This document shows positions 1 through 10,075 of a DNA stretch of 64,000 nucleotides, one piece after another. Location of the stretch: assembly GCA_023052935.1 (NCBI GenBank), contig CM041292.1:197710299-197774298 (forward strand), written 5' to 3'. The notes under the pieces were generated by a model. The model saw nothing but the letters and a program-made list of their open reading frames with translations, was not told the origin of the DNA and searched no databases. This DNA comes from Piezodorus guildinii (Eukaryota; Arthropoda; Insecta; Hemiptera; Pentatomidae). Every line of letters starts with the position of its first letter. Within the stretch, counting starts at the first letter, position 1. The position numbers were made by a program, and so were the translations under genes.

Positions 1-212
1 AAATGAATTTTATTTTCAGCTCTACTTGACATTCATTTTTCCATAAATAACTGAATACTGTATGAGATTTAACAACATACTTGAAAACTGTTGTTCTCGA
101 GTTAAATATATTCAAGTTAAGTATATTATTATGTACTCACATGACATAATAATGTAGCCTCAAGAACAAAGGATTCCAATTAGTAGCTTCACCAACCATC
201 TTTCCTCAGCAG
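1..212. other. Unassigned AT-rich sequence
   Basis: There is no open frame of note and no repeat shared with the rest of the window. If the candidate exon that follows is real, this is the end of an intron: a pyrimidine-rich stretch with CAG lies at 200-212. Confidence 0.3.
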
Positions 213-401
213 GTCTTGGAAACGGAAATCGCCTTATACTCAGCTTCATTAAGCCAACAAGTAGCTAATGAACTAACGAGTGTAATTATACCCGAGTCTA
301 AACAAGAAGTGGATACTTCTCATATTCATTTCATTAAGTTACTACTTGAACCAATTCATAAAACATTCTATAAATACAGCTTTTATATTTTAACATCTTA
401 A
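213..401 (+). CDS. Candidate terminal exon of a host gene (unknown product)
   Basis: I do not recognise the product. A 62-codon open frame follows a splice-acceptor-like TTTCCTCAGCAG and starts VLETEIALYSASLSQQV. It ends with TAA at 399-401, which overlaps an AATAAA-type polyadenylation signal. The peptide has a polar, helix-like first half and an aromatic tail (HKTFYKYSFYILTS). It matches no transposon family in the window and occurs only once here, unlike most other open frames. The start is taken from the acceptor; the internal TTG at 216 is not a convincing initiator. Alternatives are a chance ORF in AT-rich DNA or a fragment of an unrecognised repeat. The upstream exons would lie outside the window. 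Confidence 0.3.
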   Translation, partial: VLETEIALYSASLSQQVANELTSVIIPESKQEVDTSHIHFIKLLLEPIHKTFYKYSFYILTS

Positions 402-534
402 ATAAAGTCTTAATTCATTCCAAATTTGGTATACCAAATGACAGATCTTTTTTCTTTTTTTTTTTACAACAATATCAATCTTTATTTGTATAGAATACAT
501 CTGCACAGTTTTAAAAACATTGATTGGAAATCCA

Positions 535-750
535 TTATACACATTTTAGGGTCCTCTGAGTCCAAATAAATAAAGTCCCGCAAAAAGGTCTGTGTGGGTG
601 TGTCTCCGCGTGTGGTAACTCCCGGGCGGAAACGAAAAGTCCTATGAAACTAAAATTTCATATTTAAGACAAATATACGCCCGAAACGTTAAAAAACCTT
701 TTTCATCAAAATGAGCTTACCAGAAAAGCCACTTTATACCATGGTTTTTG
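535..750 (+). repeat. CTTTCAC repeat, partial copy (5' third)
   Basis: Carries the family landmarks in order: AGGGTCCTCTGAGTCCAAAT, GTCCCGCAAAAAGGTCTGTG, a short GT stretch, CCCGGGCGGAAACG, and the block ending TTTATACCATG. Both outer ends are missing. At 748 it passes into a second repeat (746-857). Confidence 0.75.
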
Positions 751-857
751 GTGAATTCAATTTGATAAATAAAATAATTTAAATTAAAACTGCTACAAAT
801 TACGAAAGATGTTGATAGTGACTATGTTGAATGAGGTTATATGAAAGAAATAAGCTA
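746..857. repeat. Short interspersed repeat, also at 49866-49975
   Basis: About 110 bp beginning TTTGGTGAATTCAATTTGAT is found again near 49866 with roughly a dozen differences. The copies share GATAGTGACTATGTT. The unit is unclassified. Here it ends where the mariner element starts. Confidence 0.6.
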
Positions 858-1756
858 TTGGGTTGATGCAAAATTAATGCAGGTTTTTAGTAGGTATTGT
901 AAATACGCCATATCTTTACTTTAACCATATATATTTAATCAAAATAATTTCCATCTGAATCAATGCACTTTTGCCAACGTTCAACAAGCTTTCTTATTCC
1001 ACCAGAAAAAAAATCCGAATCCCTGGACTCAATGAAATCACGAAAAGAATTTTCAATGTCGTCCTGGTTTTGAAAATTTTTCTCCCTCAAAAAGTTGTCC
1101 AGATGCCTGAAAAAGTGGAAGTCTGTAGGAGAGAGGTCAGGTGAATAAGGCGGATGTTGGAGAACTTCGTAGCCCAACTCGTGCAGTCATCGAAGCGTTG
1201 GTTGTGCAACGTGTGGTCTGGCGTTATCGTGGAGCAGGATCGGCCCCTTCCGATTTATCAATGCTGGGCAAAGACGTTGCAATTTTTGAGTTCCGAGTTC
1301 CGCCGCCATTTCTCGTGTGGTTTTGGTTGGGTCTTCTTCCACTTTTGACCTCAGCTGGTCGTTGTCCAGAGCAAGATGACGGCCCCGACCTTCCTTGTCT
1401 TCGAGGTCGAAATCTCCTCTGCGAAACTTCTGGAACCAACGCTGCACCTTGCACTCATTAATAGCCCCCTGACCCCACACTTCATTAATATTACGAGCCG
1501 TTTGCGCAGCGCTGCGCCCTAATTTAAATTCGTAAAAATAAATTTGACGAAAATCGCACTTTGACATTTTCGATTCAAGACCTTTGAACACACTGAACAA
1601 AACGATTTTACTAAACAAATTCATGGTGAAAGAGAGGGTATTAGATAAGGTTTGTTTTGGTATAATAATGATCAATGTTAGGATTAGCTTTGTTTACACA
1701 ATTGGAATTAAGATATTGCAATAGAGGAAACCTGCATTAATTTTGCATCAACCCAA
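858..1756 (-). mobile_element. mariner element, internally deleted, with perfect 29-bp TIRs
   Basis: Inverted terminal repeats at 858-886 and 1728-1756 are identical over 29 bp (outer end TTGGGTTGATGCAAAATTAA). TA dinucleotides at 856-857 and 1757-1758 form the target duplication typical of Tc1/mariner. The 899-bp length against the usual ~1.3 kb, together with the transposase gap, shows an internal deletion of about 0.4 kb. Perfect TIRs mean the copy could in principle be moved by a transposase encoded elsewhere. It abuts a Jockey-A fragment on the right. Confidence 0.93.
935..1567 (-). pseudogene. mariner transposase, deleted and frameshifted
   Basis: The likely start is the ATG complementary to 1565-1567 (MSKCDFRQIYFYEFKLG). 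The N-terminal DNA-binding region is preserved (helix-turn-helix segments around ARNINEVWGQGAINECKVQRW and TKTTREMAAELG). Directly after AAELG the frame jumps to PALINRKGPILLHDNARPHV, so the block holding the first catalytic Asp is deleted. The second Asp (HDNARPH) and third Asp (YSPDLSPTDFHFF) remain. A frameshift near 1180 separates the HDNARPH part from the C-terminal part (1177-935), which ends naturally with TAG. It cannot encode active enzyme. Confidence 0.92.
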
Positions 1757-1758
1757 TA

Positions 1759-2215
1759 CTAATAAGACATAAGACCGATATGGACTTACGGAGTAGAGCT
1801 ATGGGGCTCTACCAAACCTTCAAGTTCTTCTCGTATCCTATCTTTACAATCCAAAATCCTTCGTAAAATCCTTAACGCTCCTTACCTTGTCACGAATAAG
1901 CTCATCCATAAAGACCTTAATATCCCTTATGTTACTGAATTAGCCCGAACCAGATATCAATCATTCCTTGAAAAACTCCATTTCCACTCTAATCCACTAG
2001 TTTCTATCCTACCATCCTCTCCGGTTCCTGATAATCCTCCGAGGCGTCTGAAAAGAAGATGGCCCCGAGAACTTCTAGTTTAAAATATTTTTAGAGTGCT
2101 GCCGATGGGTGGCATCTCTTCATGTATTTCATGTCAGATTACCATATCCATCACATTTACTTGATGTATATAATTATACAGTTGTAAATATCAATAAATA
2201 TGTTTAAATAAAATA
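1759..2215 (+). mobile_element. Jockey-A retrotransposon, 5'-truncated 3' end
   Basis: A single frame encodes the C-terminal ORF2 tail seen in the long copies (RPIWTYGVELWGSTKP, RRLKRRWPRELLV), stopping at 2080-2082. It is followed by the family 3' UTR with the stem-loop at 2099-2113, ACAGTTGTAAAT and an A-rich end with AATAAAT. The 5' junction touches the mariner terminus. This is a dead remnant. Confidence 0.9.
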
Positions 2216-2665
2216 AATAAATTTATTTTTTAGCTCAAGACATTTATTTATTTATCCATTAGAGGTTATTTTTATATTCATTATATTTTATTTTTCATAT
2301 ACATTTCATTTTTTTGTTAAAACCAGGCAATTATTATCCTTTATCGCTCTTTTCTTTTTTTTTATTTCAGGTTTATGGTTTATTTTATGATTACTTTACC
2401 AGCACATTAACTACCTTACAGTCCACACTTAAATATTTAATTAACATCGTCCTATTTTCATCAATTTTGTCGCTCAGCTCTGAAATTTCGATAGCGTATT
2501 TTCCCTCTTTTTAATATAATTTTTCAAATGAGGGCTATCGCCAAGTTCAGCAATATTAAAAGCAGGATATCATAAAAGGGACCGAATAAAAATGATGAAA
2601 CTCATACAGTTGATACCTCTATATAATACGTAATGTCTCTGTATAAAAGCAATCCTCATTGTATC
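2216..2665. other. AT-rich spacer, no gene seen
   Basis: T-rich tracts and a 66-codon hydrophobic frame at 2314-2514 without family similarity. A pyrimidine tract ending in CAG near 2369 resembles a splice acceptor, but no exon can be argued for. Confidence 0.3.
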
Positions 2666-3110
2666 CAAACCAACCTTGAATTCGCTTCCACACTATACGT
2701 TACTCTTCCTCTATAAAGTCCCTATAAAATTCCAAAAAACTGTTAAAACCTAGGAGTCACTTTTAATCAAAATCTCTCCTGGAATAACCATGTATCTGAA
2801 ATATCCCCAAAATCCATTCCATAGATATATATTCCGTGTATCCTTACCTTTAAAACCCCGTCAGCTACTTCTTTCCTCTGTTATCCTCTTCGATTTTTAC
2901 TACAGTTGCCTGGTGTATGGAGGTCTTACCGATGAACTGGAAACAAAACTGAAACGTCTTATGAATTGTTTTATAAGATATATTTTTGGAGCCCGTAGAC
3001 GTGACCATTACTCTGGGTACTATACCGAGTTAAAGTGGCTTTAACCTTCTTTGACGGCAATATTTCCATGGTTCCAAACCTTAAAAAATAGAAGAGGATT
3101 AAAAACGGAA
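2666..3110 (+). pseudogene. L2-D-like retrotransposon, RT C-terminal relict (first half)
   Basis: Broken frames match the C-terminal part of the better L2-D copy at 32.7-35.0 kb. Shared segments include NLGVTFNQNLSW, DYSCLVYGGL-type and DELETKLKRLMNC sequence, and YYTELKWL. Several frameshifts and stops are present. The similarity breaks off near 3110, where a hammerhead-bearing block is inserted, and resumes near 3880. Together the pieces form one 5'-truncated, inactive element. Confidence 0.75.
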
Positions 3111-3875
3111 AAAAACATCACTTCTTTAAACACCGTCTCAGAGTCAAGTATGTATCTTTTTTGTTATTGATCAGGATCTTTTTTTCATCGCTTATTTCTT
3201 TCTCCCTCTTTCCATACTCATATCTTTCTCCGTTACATATCCTGACATATAATTGTTAGTTTAATATTACATTATTTTAAAATTTAAAATTATTTTTTAT
3301 TCATACTGTTTCTCTTTTTTAATGACTATGTTCCTTTTATATATTACCTATACTCTGAACTATGTTTTTAATATATTACCGTTATATATCACTTCAAAAT
3401 TGTTCATATTTAAAATTTTAATTGTTCACATATTTTTCCTTCGTCATTTGTTTCATTTGCTTATTCTCTCTTTATATATCCCTATTACAATATTATCATC
3501 TCAATTTTGTTTACTTCCATACTTTATAACTATCATCTTAATTTTGTTTATTTCCATACATTATAACTGTCATTTTATCATCATATTACATTTAATTTTA
3601 TTTATGTTCCCATATTATATTACTGTCATATTATTATTATATACCTAACGCATTATTAAGTCTATATATTACATTGGTTATTATCTTGTTTCTTTTAGCC
3701 CTGATGAAGGCCCACATTAAAGGCCGAAACGTCGGCACATTATTAAAATAGCACTTGTTTTGAATGTGTGCTTCTAACTTACGACCGCACCCCCAACCAT
3801 CTTTCTAATTTCTCAACGGTCAACAAAAACTCCATCATTAAAATATAGAAAACCTTCCTAGATAACTGAGCTCCT
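3110..3875 (+). mobile_element. Penelope-like (hammerhead-bearing) repeat block inside L2-D relict
   Basis: This AT-rich block separates two halves of one L2-D relict, so it is an insertion. Near its 3' side it holds a hammerhead-ribozyme-like core (3697-3737) and then a tail with ACCCCCAACCATCTTTCT and AACGGTCAACAAAAACTCCA. Similar tail sequence recurs at 25130-25150 and 49415-49465. Hammerhead motifs of this kind are known from the terminal repeats of Penelope-like elements. No reverse transcriptase or GIY-YIG domain is visible, so the assignment rests on the ribozyme core and the shared tail. Confidence 0.5.
3697..3737 (+). ncRNA. Hammerhead ribozyme-like motif 1
   Basis: Order of parts: AGCC (helix I), CTGATGA, an extra A, GGCC / CACATTAAA / GGCC (helix II and loop), GAAAC, GTC (predicted cleavage triplet), GGC (closing helix I). 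All core nucleotides of the CUGANGA...GAAA...NUH pattern are present. Helix III is nearly absent, as in minimal type-I hammerheads of Penelope-like elements, which are thought to act as dimers. Confidence 0.7.
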
Positions 3876-4310
3876 TACCCTCCTCTCTGATATCCATTCG
3901 TTAAACACTATAACTCGATCAATCAATATTTATACCACTTATTTATCACATAGGACTGCATCCTTTCACAAATCCTTTCCCGTTCGCTCCTCATTATTTT
4001 GGAATTCTTTTGCCAATCTCTATCCGTAAAAAAGTCTCTCTCTCTTCTTTCAAACAAAAACTCTTCCAACACCTCCTTGAATCTCAATCTTCCGTTCTAT
4101 TGTAAATATAAGTACTCTGTAGTATAAATATGTGTATATATAAGTGTGTACTCTAAGTGTATATAAGTATGCAAAGATATGTAGATGTATCGAATATGTC
4201 GTAAGTAAGTGGACAATAGGCAATTTTTTGTTTTCATTGTTCTTGTTTTAAGGGGACATGGTCCAGAGTAAAGATCTTTTTTCATTTCATTTCATTTAAT
4301 GTAGGATAAA
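3876..4310 (+). pseudogene. L2-D-like retrotransposon, C-terminus and 3' end (second half)
   Basis: Translated pieces (HRTASFHKSFPVRSSLFWNS) correspond to HRTAAFDKSFLAKATTLWIS in the 33.1 kb copy. A 3' UTR follows, with a stem-loop-like TTAAGGGGACATGGTCC and a terminal (TTCAT)n microsatellite at 4280-4303. The same tail type ends the 32.7 kb copy. Stops interrupt the frame. Confidence 0.75.
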
Positions 4311-4424
4311 ATTTTTGGTTGAGACTAAGTTCATTTTCGAAATCTTATACATTACACAGATACAGTGTGAGGGAGATGGGAGATGGCGCATGTGAAAAAA
4401 CAGAGAAAGTTATGAATTATTTAA

Positions 4425-4685
4425 TGGGCTGCGCTTATCTGACGCCTTAAGGATGAATATGTTAAGGTGGTATGGACATTTGAACAGGATGAGTGAGGAC
4501 AGACAGCTGAAGAAGACCTACCAAGGAACAATCTTAGCCACACGAAATAAGGGGAGGCCAAGAGCGCGATAGAGAGACCAGGTCCGGGAGGATATGCGGC
4601 GCGCGGGCATCCGTATGGTGGAGGATAGAGGACTGTGGCAGGCTATGTTGAGGCAGGCCAAGGACCACTTCGGTCTGTAGTGAGA
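4425..4685 (+). pseudogene. RTE-like retrotransposon, extreme C-terminus (distinct from RTE-C)
   Basis: The + frame reads LRWYGHLNRMSEDRQLKKTY, then NKGRPRAR, an in-frame stop, DQVREDMRRAGIRMVEDRGLW and a terminal FGL. This is the conserved tail of arthropod endonuclease/reverse-transcriptase elements (pattern RRLRWxGH.xRM ... GRPRxRW ... DRxxW). The TAG at 4569-4571 replaces the usual Trp codon. It is followed by (GAA)n. Only the last ~85 codons remain. Confidence 0.7.
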
Positions 4686-4689
4686 GAAG

Positions 4690-5015
4690 AAGAAGAATAC
4701 ATTACACATTACTGCCTGGTGTTGCACCGATCTTATCAACCTACTTGATACGAAATTAAATTAACAACACTTGAACCAGTCGAGCCTCAGAAATTAAATC
4801 GTATCCTACATTATGTATTATATAGAGGTATAATTCATATAAGCTTCATCAATTTTATTAGGTCTCTTTTAGTATATCCCGCTTTTGATATTGCTGACCT
4901 TGGCGATATTAGTTCTTTGAACAATTATTTTTAAAAGAAGGACAATGCTTAAACGATCGAAATTTCTATAACAAGTATTGCAAGAATAAGAATATAATAA
5001 TAAAAATAATAGGCT
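4690..5015. other. Spacer, nothing recognised
   Basis: AT-rich sequence with no shared repeat detected by eye and no convincing frame. Confidence 0.3.
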
Positions 5016-5785
5016 TACCGAACCCGAAAGTTCGATTCCGATACCACCAAACTCCGACTGCATAGACTCGTCCAATGCTCAACATTCAAGCCCAAGCCCC
5101 CGACATCAACTTTTTCGGAATCCGTTCCTCAGCTAGCCCAACAACTTTACTCGCACATTTGAGTCTCCCCGATGCTATCAAATCAATTATATTCACAGGG
5201 TGCAAGCTCCACAATTCCGCGTTGTGCAACCTCCTAAACTCCCCTGTTGCCTCAACTCTCTTCGGACTAAATATTTTTCGCAGTACCTTATTGTCGAAAA
5301 ACTTAAGCCGTTGTTCATTCTTCAAAGTAAGCGGCCACGTTTCACATCCGTAAAGAACCGTCAAAAGAATAATAGTTTTATAAATTCTAACCTTTAACTT
5401 TTTATACAGAAGATGCGGGCTAAGTAATTTAGCAACTGAATTATAACACGCATTTCTCACATTTAACCGGGACTTTATTTCTTCCTGAATTTCATTTTTT
5501 CTTGTTATCATTGAACCTAAATACTTAAATTTCTCTACATGTTCAAAAGTATGCCCTGATATATCAATATCACCAAGATCACCCATATTTAAACCTTTCT
5601 CGGTACACGTCACCTTTTCTATGACATATTCTAAAGCTATATTAAATAAAACAGGTGAAAGGGAGTCACCCTGTTTCAAACCCGTCGAACCTAAAATTTC
5701 TCAGAGTAATTATGACCGATTCTAACTTTATGAAATGTTGTCGACAAACACATCCCTACTAGGTTAACTAACTTTAAGAATAAGA
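5016..5785 (-). mobile_element. RTE-C retrotransposon, 5'-truncated and internally deleted
   Basis: The minus-strand frame (5679-5086) encodes GDSLSPVLFNIALEYVIEKV, then FKYLGSMITRKNEIQEEIKS, LYGCETWPLTLKNEQRL and VLRKIFSPKR. GLNMG is joined directly to DLGDIDISGHTF, so the YADD active-site segment present in the 46.7 kb copy is deleted in frame. The 3' end at 5016 carries the family signature GGTAAGCCTATTATT with an (ATT)n tail, typical of RTE elements. Upstream, 5680-5785 encodes more of the RT domain out of frame. Inactive. Confidence 0.85.
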
Positions 5786-6534
5786 CTATACAAGACAAAA
5801 AAAAAAAGCGAGAGACTCCTTTCTAACTCTCTTGTTATAGTTCGCTATAAGTTTTAGTTGATTTAAATTTTCAATAATTTAGCATAATTAGCCAACATCG
5901 AATATTTATAAGAAAAATATGAATTTTTGGACATTTTTATCGCTAAAAGTGATAGTGTTAGATTTGTGTATGATAACACTTATCGGAAAGTAACTTCCAA
6001 GTAACGTATTAATACTGTTGAAAAATACAGAATTTAATAATTTTATAAGACATTTATTTTTCTAAGTAAATTGATCTTTCTGTTGATAACATGATTCAAA
6101 TTATTATAAAATAAATATTAAATCTAAAACATACATAGATGCAATCAGACAGGGGTATATTGTGGTATACTTAGCATTAATAGCAAATATTTGTATGAAT
6201 GGGGAGTACGCAACTTAGTAGTAGCGGGTCGATGCTAATGAACCATCGATAATGTCACTTAAAAAGGAATATTTTTCTTTTAATGGCGGTAAAACTACAC
6301 GAAATAACTTTCGAAAATGATGATGAAGGTGCTTTTACTATACAATCTTTTACCGCACTCTCCGAAATAATGCAGTGGCAGGTTTCATGATAAACGTTCA
6401 CAAACCCTGAACTATTTCAACATTATTCATTTTTTTATGGGAGATACGTCGCTGAAAAATATGTAATACGCTCTACATACCTGCTAGCAACCATTGTTAT
6501 TCAGACACACAAAATGCCAAAGAGATTAATACAT
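5786..6534. other. AT-rich spacer, no gene seen
   Basis: No open frame above background and no repeat shared with other parts of the window. Short homopurine runs near 5800-5815. Confidence 0.3.
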
Positions 6535-6815
6535 CTAGTAAATTAGCTGTAAAATAAAACCCATGAAAAATACATGAAGAGAAACTGCCCATTGGTAGCA
6601 CTCCAATAGGTAATCTAAACTAGAAGGTCTCGAGGCCATCTTCTTTTCAGACGCCTCGGAGGATTGTCAGGAATGGAAGAGGAAGCTAGAATTGAAACTA
6701 GTGGGTTAGGGTGGGAGCGGAGTTTGTCATGGAAGGATTGATACCTGGTTCGGACCAATTCAGCTAAATAAGGAATATTAAGGTCTTTATGGATGAGCTT
6801 ATTTCTTAATAATCT
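6535..6815 (-). mobile_element. Jockey-A retrotransposon, short 3' fragment
   Basis: The reverse complement contains the ORF2 terminus (RRLKRRWPRDLL-type, at 6660-6632) and the 3' UTR stem-loop region CTACCAATGGGCAG at 6585-6598. The fragment is truncated upstream near 6812, shortly after the IHKDLNIP-type segment. Confidence 0.85.
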
Positions 6816-7084
6816 ATTAAAATATAAACGTTAGATTCTTAAAAATAGATTAAAAAAAAATTCAAACCTGAAACAAAAGAACAATAAAAATAATTCCATT
6901 ATAAACATGAATTAATGTCCTAAATTGGACTGATTGTTATATTACTAAATAAAGAATTGTTTCAAAAAAATAAAATGAACATGAATAACTGTGAAAGGAA
7001 TCAGTTGATGTACTAAGAAATAAATAAATAAATTTAAAAAATGTGAAAATCACCTAATGCGAGTAAATTTTATCAATATTTTAT
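6816..7084. other. Spacer, nothing recognised
   Basis: Low-complexity A/T sequence with no coding signal. Confidence 0.3.
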
Positions 7085-7520
7085 AAAAGAGTTCTTCGGA
7101 CGGTATCTTCCGACGGTTCTTTACGGATGTGAAACGTGGCCTCTTACTTTGAAGGATGAACAACGGCTTAAGGTTTTCGAAAATAAGGTACTGCGTAAAA
7201 TATTTGGTTCGAAGAGAGATGAGGCCACTGGGGAGTTTAGAAGGTTGCAAAACGCGGAATTGCGGAATTTGTATCCTGTGAGTATAATTGAGTTGATAGC
7301 ATCGCGGAGACTCAAATGGGCGAGTAAAGTTGGTATTCGCTGATCCGACTGGTAGACGTCCGAAAGGTAGGCCGAAGCGTCGATGGGAGGATTGCGTTAA
7401 GGCTGATCTCGGGAGATTGGGTTTTACCGGCGAACATTGGACGAGTCTGTGTAGACATAATTTGGTGGTATCGGCATCGAACCTTCGGGTTCGGTAAGCC
7501 TAATATTATTATTATTATTT
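7085..7520 (+). mobile_element. RTE-C retrotransposon, 3' fragment
   Basis: Encodes PTVLYGCETWPLTLKDEQRL, VLRKIFGSKRDEATGEFRRL and ASRRLKWASKV. A small deletion (lacking the AGLGEERIPRML segment) shifts the frame before ERPKRRWEDC. It ends in the family signature GGTTCGGTAAGCCTAATATT with an (ATT)n tail at 7500-7519. The 5' side starts inside the RT C-terminal region. Confidence 0.88.
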
Positions 7521-7954
7521 TATAAAAGAGTGGTGAAGTTAAATTTAGCCCTTAAATTTATTCATAACTGTCACTATAAAAAATTAAATATATAAAAATA
7601 GACGGTTAACCTCTCATACTGTAAGGCTTCTGAATCATGACTTCGATTAGAGATATTACAAAAGCACGTTATTTTTTTTTTGATAATCACCTAAAAAAGT
7701 ATGATAAATAGTGGTGAAATGCGAGTTTCCAAACATTCGGACTAAACAAAGTAGAATTGGCAAGGTTAGGTTATTAACACATCCAAACATTCCCAACAAC
7801 AGTCCGAAAGTTTTAATGGGTTGTGGGTCAACTACTGCGCAAGATAAACTCCGCCGCTTGTTAACCGACTTTTGTGTTTCCTATATGGTACTGTTTTTAT
7901 GTCAACGGTTGTGCATGATATAAAAAATACCTTTACCACTACAAACTATAAAGG
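7521..7954. other. Spacer, no gene supported
   Basis: A 70-codon frame at 7711-7923 shows no recognisable family features and no regulatory context. I treat it as a chance ORF. Confidence 0.3.
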
Positions 7955-8134
7955 TTACATCCAATCCAAGTTATAACCTGGGACGATCTTGGTGATATTG
8001 ATATACCAGGACATCCGTTTGACATGTTGACAAATATAAGTATTTAGATTCTATGATAATTAGAAAAATGAAACAGCAAGAAATAAAGTCGCAAAAAAAG
8101 GCGAGAAATGCGTGTTATTATTCAGTTTCGATAT

Positions 8135-8405
8135 AAAAAACTTTTTTTTTTTAAATTATATTTTATTGAAATTTACAACGGTATACCACAATACATCAAG
8201 TAAATATGCTGATAAAATATATGTACATGAAAAAAATGAAAAAATACTGCCCATTGGCAGCACTCTAGTAATCATCCTAAGCAAGAAGGTCTCGAGGCCA
8301 TCTTCTCTTCAGACGCCTCGGTGGATCATCAGGGATTGTAGAGGAAGCAAGGATTGAAACTAGTGGATTAGAGTGGGAATGGAGATTGTCATGGAATTAA
8401 AAAAA
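8135..8405 (-). mobile_element. Jockey-A retrotransposon, 3' fragment inserted in RTE-C
   Basis: The reverse complement holds the ORF2 end (RRLKRRWPRDLL-type, with TCTTCTCTTCAGACG), the stem-loop CTGCCAATGGGCAG, and a 3' end with TTGTAAATTTCAATAAAAT. The fragment is only ~270 bp, so the copy is severely 5'-truncated. Confidence 0.85.
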
Positions 8406-8436
8406 ACAAAAAAAAACTTAAAGGTTAGAATTTATA

Positions 8437-8574
8437 GGGAGCCCGTGGTTGAGTGGCTAGTGCTCTATATAGTCTCTTATGCTAAAGTTTGTGAGTTCAA
8501 ATCTAAGACCCGGAGGGATTTTTTCTCAAGCATTTCATTAATGGGAAGTTTACACCGCTAGACCTAGGGCTTAT
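8437..8574 (+). mobile_element. SINE-1 (tRNA-derived), degraded copy with target duplication
   Basis: The head GGGAGCCCGTGGTTGAGTGG contains an A-box-like element, and TTTGTGAGTTCAAATCTAAG is a decayed B box. It is flanked by a near-perfect direct repeat AAAGGTTAGAATT(T/G)AT at 8420-8435 and 8575-8590, the target duplication of a retroposition event. Confidence 0.82.
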
Positions 8575-8662
8575 AAAGGTTAGAATTGATAAAATTATTA
8601 TTCTTCCTAATAAGTTCTAATTTGTCTGTGCCTTTTGTTTGGATAAAGTAGTTATATTTTTT

Positions 8663-9678
8663 ACTTTCACTTACATTATATATGTAGTATACGTTATCGA
8701 TTATAATGTATCGAGGGAGAACAGATGTTTTAATGATTGGATTACAGGTTAGGTAAAATGTGAGTTGGATATGTTTTGTGATTAAAAATAAAGATTTGGA
8801 TTGAAGCATCTTTTTCTGTTTTAACTATGGTTAAAGACATTACAATATAGTAATGGAAAGAATTACGATCGTGAAGATTATCGAATTCCAGTTTTCAGTT
8901 TTAAAATACACATTTTAGGGTCCCCTAAGTCCAAATAACCAAGTCCCGCAAAAAGATCTGTGTGTGTGTGGTAATTCTCGAGCGGAAACGGTAAGTCCTA
9001 TCAAACTGAAATTTCACATTTAAGACAAATATAGGCCTGAGACGATACAAAACCTTTTTCATAAAAATGAGCTTACTATAAGAGCCACTTTCTACTATGC
9101 ATTTTGCACCTTTTTTCGATTTTTTTGAAAACGGCTCCGATGATTTTGATTAAACTCGCTATATCGATGTAAAATTTAATAGGCTTTAATATCATGTAGG
9201 TTTTATAATGATTTAAATGGTCTGACAGGGCTTAAATGTTATAAAATGTCTTTCTCTAAAGCACCTTTAATTTTGTATATTCTATAAAAATAACCATATT
9301 ATCTTGTTAGCACTGATAAATAACAGCTAAATATGTAAGTTCTGCTAATTTGAAAAACAACTAAAGTAGAAAACTGAAAAAATATTTGTTTAATGCAATT
9401 TTTTGTTTTTGAAGATAAGAACAGTAATATAGATGTATGATATACCGTCGGAAAGCTAAAGATTTTAGAAAATATATTATCTTTTACACAAGCTAGTAAA
9501 AGTTGATAAAGAGTGATGAAAAGCCCATAAAACTAACTGATTATTTTAGATAATAATATAATAGATTTTTTAATAAAACACATGTTTCTATAGAAATTCA
9601 ATTTAATTAATTCTTTAATAGTTTCACGTGTTTTATCTCTGTTTTTGAAAATTCTTTCATTGATTTTTAATATAATAA
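8663..9678 (+). repeat. CTTTCAC repeat, long copy with small insertion
   Basis: Starts ACTTTCACTTACATTATATA, is interrupted at ~8685-8848 by unrelated sequence, then continues AATATAGTAATGGAAAG ... ACGATCGTGAA and through the family body (CCATGCATTTTGCACC-like, TGGTCTGACAGGGCTTAAAT, ATACCGTCGGAAAGCTAAAG, AATAGATTTTTTAATAAAAC). The final GTAAGTGAAAGTCGTG end is missing. Confidence 0.8.
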
Positions 9679-9799
9679 CAAAACACTATTATTTTTGTCA
9701 ATATTGATTGCTTTAGCATGTTTTTCAGTAATTGTCGGTATGTATGGGATTGTGTAAAACCTGTTAGTGCAGTTCTTATTGCCTGGTTGTTTTTGGAAC

Positions 9800-10073
9800 A
9801 TTGGTATGTTTCTATGGTATATTGACTGTTTCTAAGCCAACGGCCGTGCAATGAGATGATAAGGCCTTGATCACGCTCAACCGCCAGTTTTTTTTCTCTA
9901 TTTTGATTACCCACTTGAGGCAGGGTATGGCTGAGGAGGGTCCTCATAGCCTAGGGTCAACCCCCAATAATAATAATAATAATAGGGTCAATAAATAATA
10001 TTCTGTCAATTCGAACCCAGGACTCGAAGAACAGTAGACTAGCGCTCTATCCACTTGACCACACCACTCCTAT
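9800..10073 (-). mobile_element. SINE-2 (tRNA-derived), minus copy
   Basis: In reverse complement the head GTGTGGTCAAGTGGATAGAG (A box) and CCTGGGTTCGAATTG (B box) are followed by the family body (GGGTTGACCCTAGGC, GGCGGTTGAGCGTGATCAAG, GCACGGCCGTTGGC). A (TAA)n stretch at 9968-9983 expands the body. The 3' T tail is not preserved. Confidence 0.82.
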
Positions 10074-10075
10074 AT

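Larger units (their letters stand above)
7955..8618 (+). mobile_element. RTE-C relict carrying Jockey-A and SINE-1 insertions
   Basis: RTE-C sequence at 7975-8126 (GGTGATATTGATAT, TATTTAGATTCTATGATAATT, GCGAGAAATGCGTGTTAT) resumes at 8413-8436 (AAAAACTTAAAGGTTAGAAT) and briefly after 8575. Jockey-A occupies about 8135-8405 and SINE-1 8437-8574. About 35 bp of RTE-C is missing at the Jockey-A site. This gives the order RTE-C first, then the other two. Confidence 0.75.

Noticed and set aside
1141..1461. Plus-strand ORFs across the mariner element
   Set aside because: They are antisense shadows of the transposase frame, which has clear mariner motifs on the minus strand.
2340..2372. Splice acceptor and exon at 2370
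   Set aside because: Pyrimidine tract and CAG only; no convincing open frame, donor or conservation signal.
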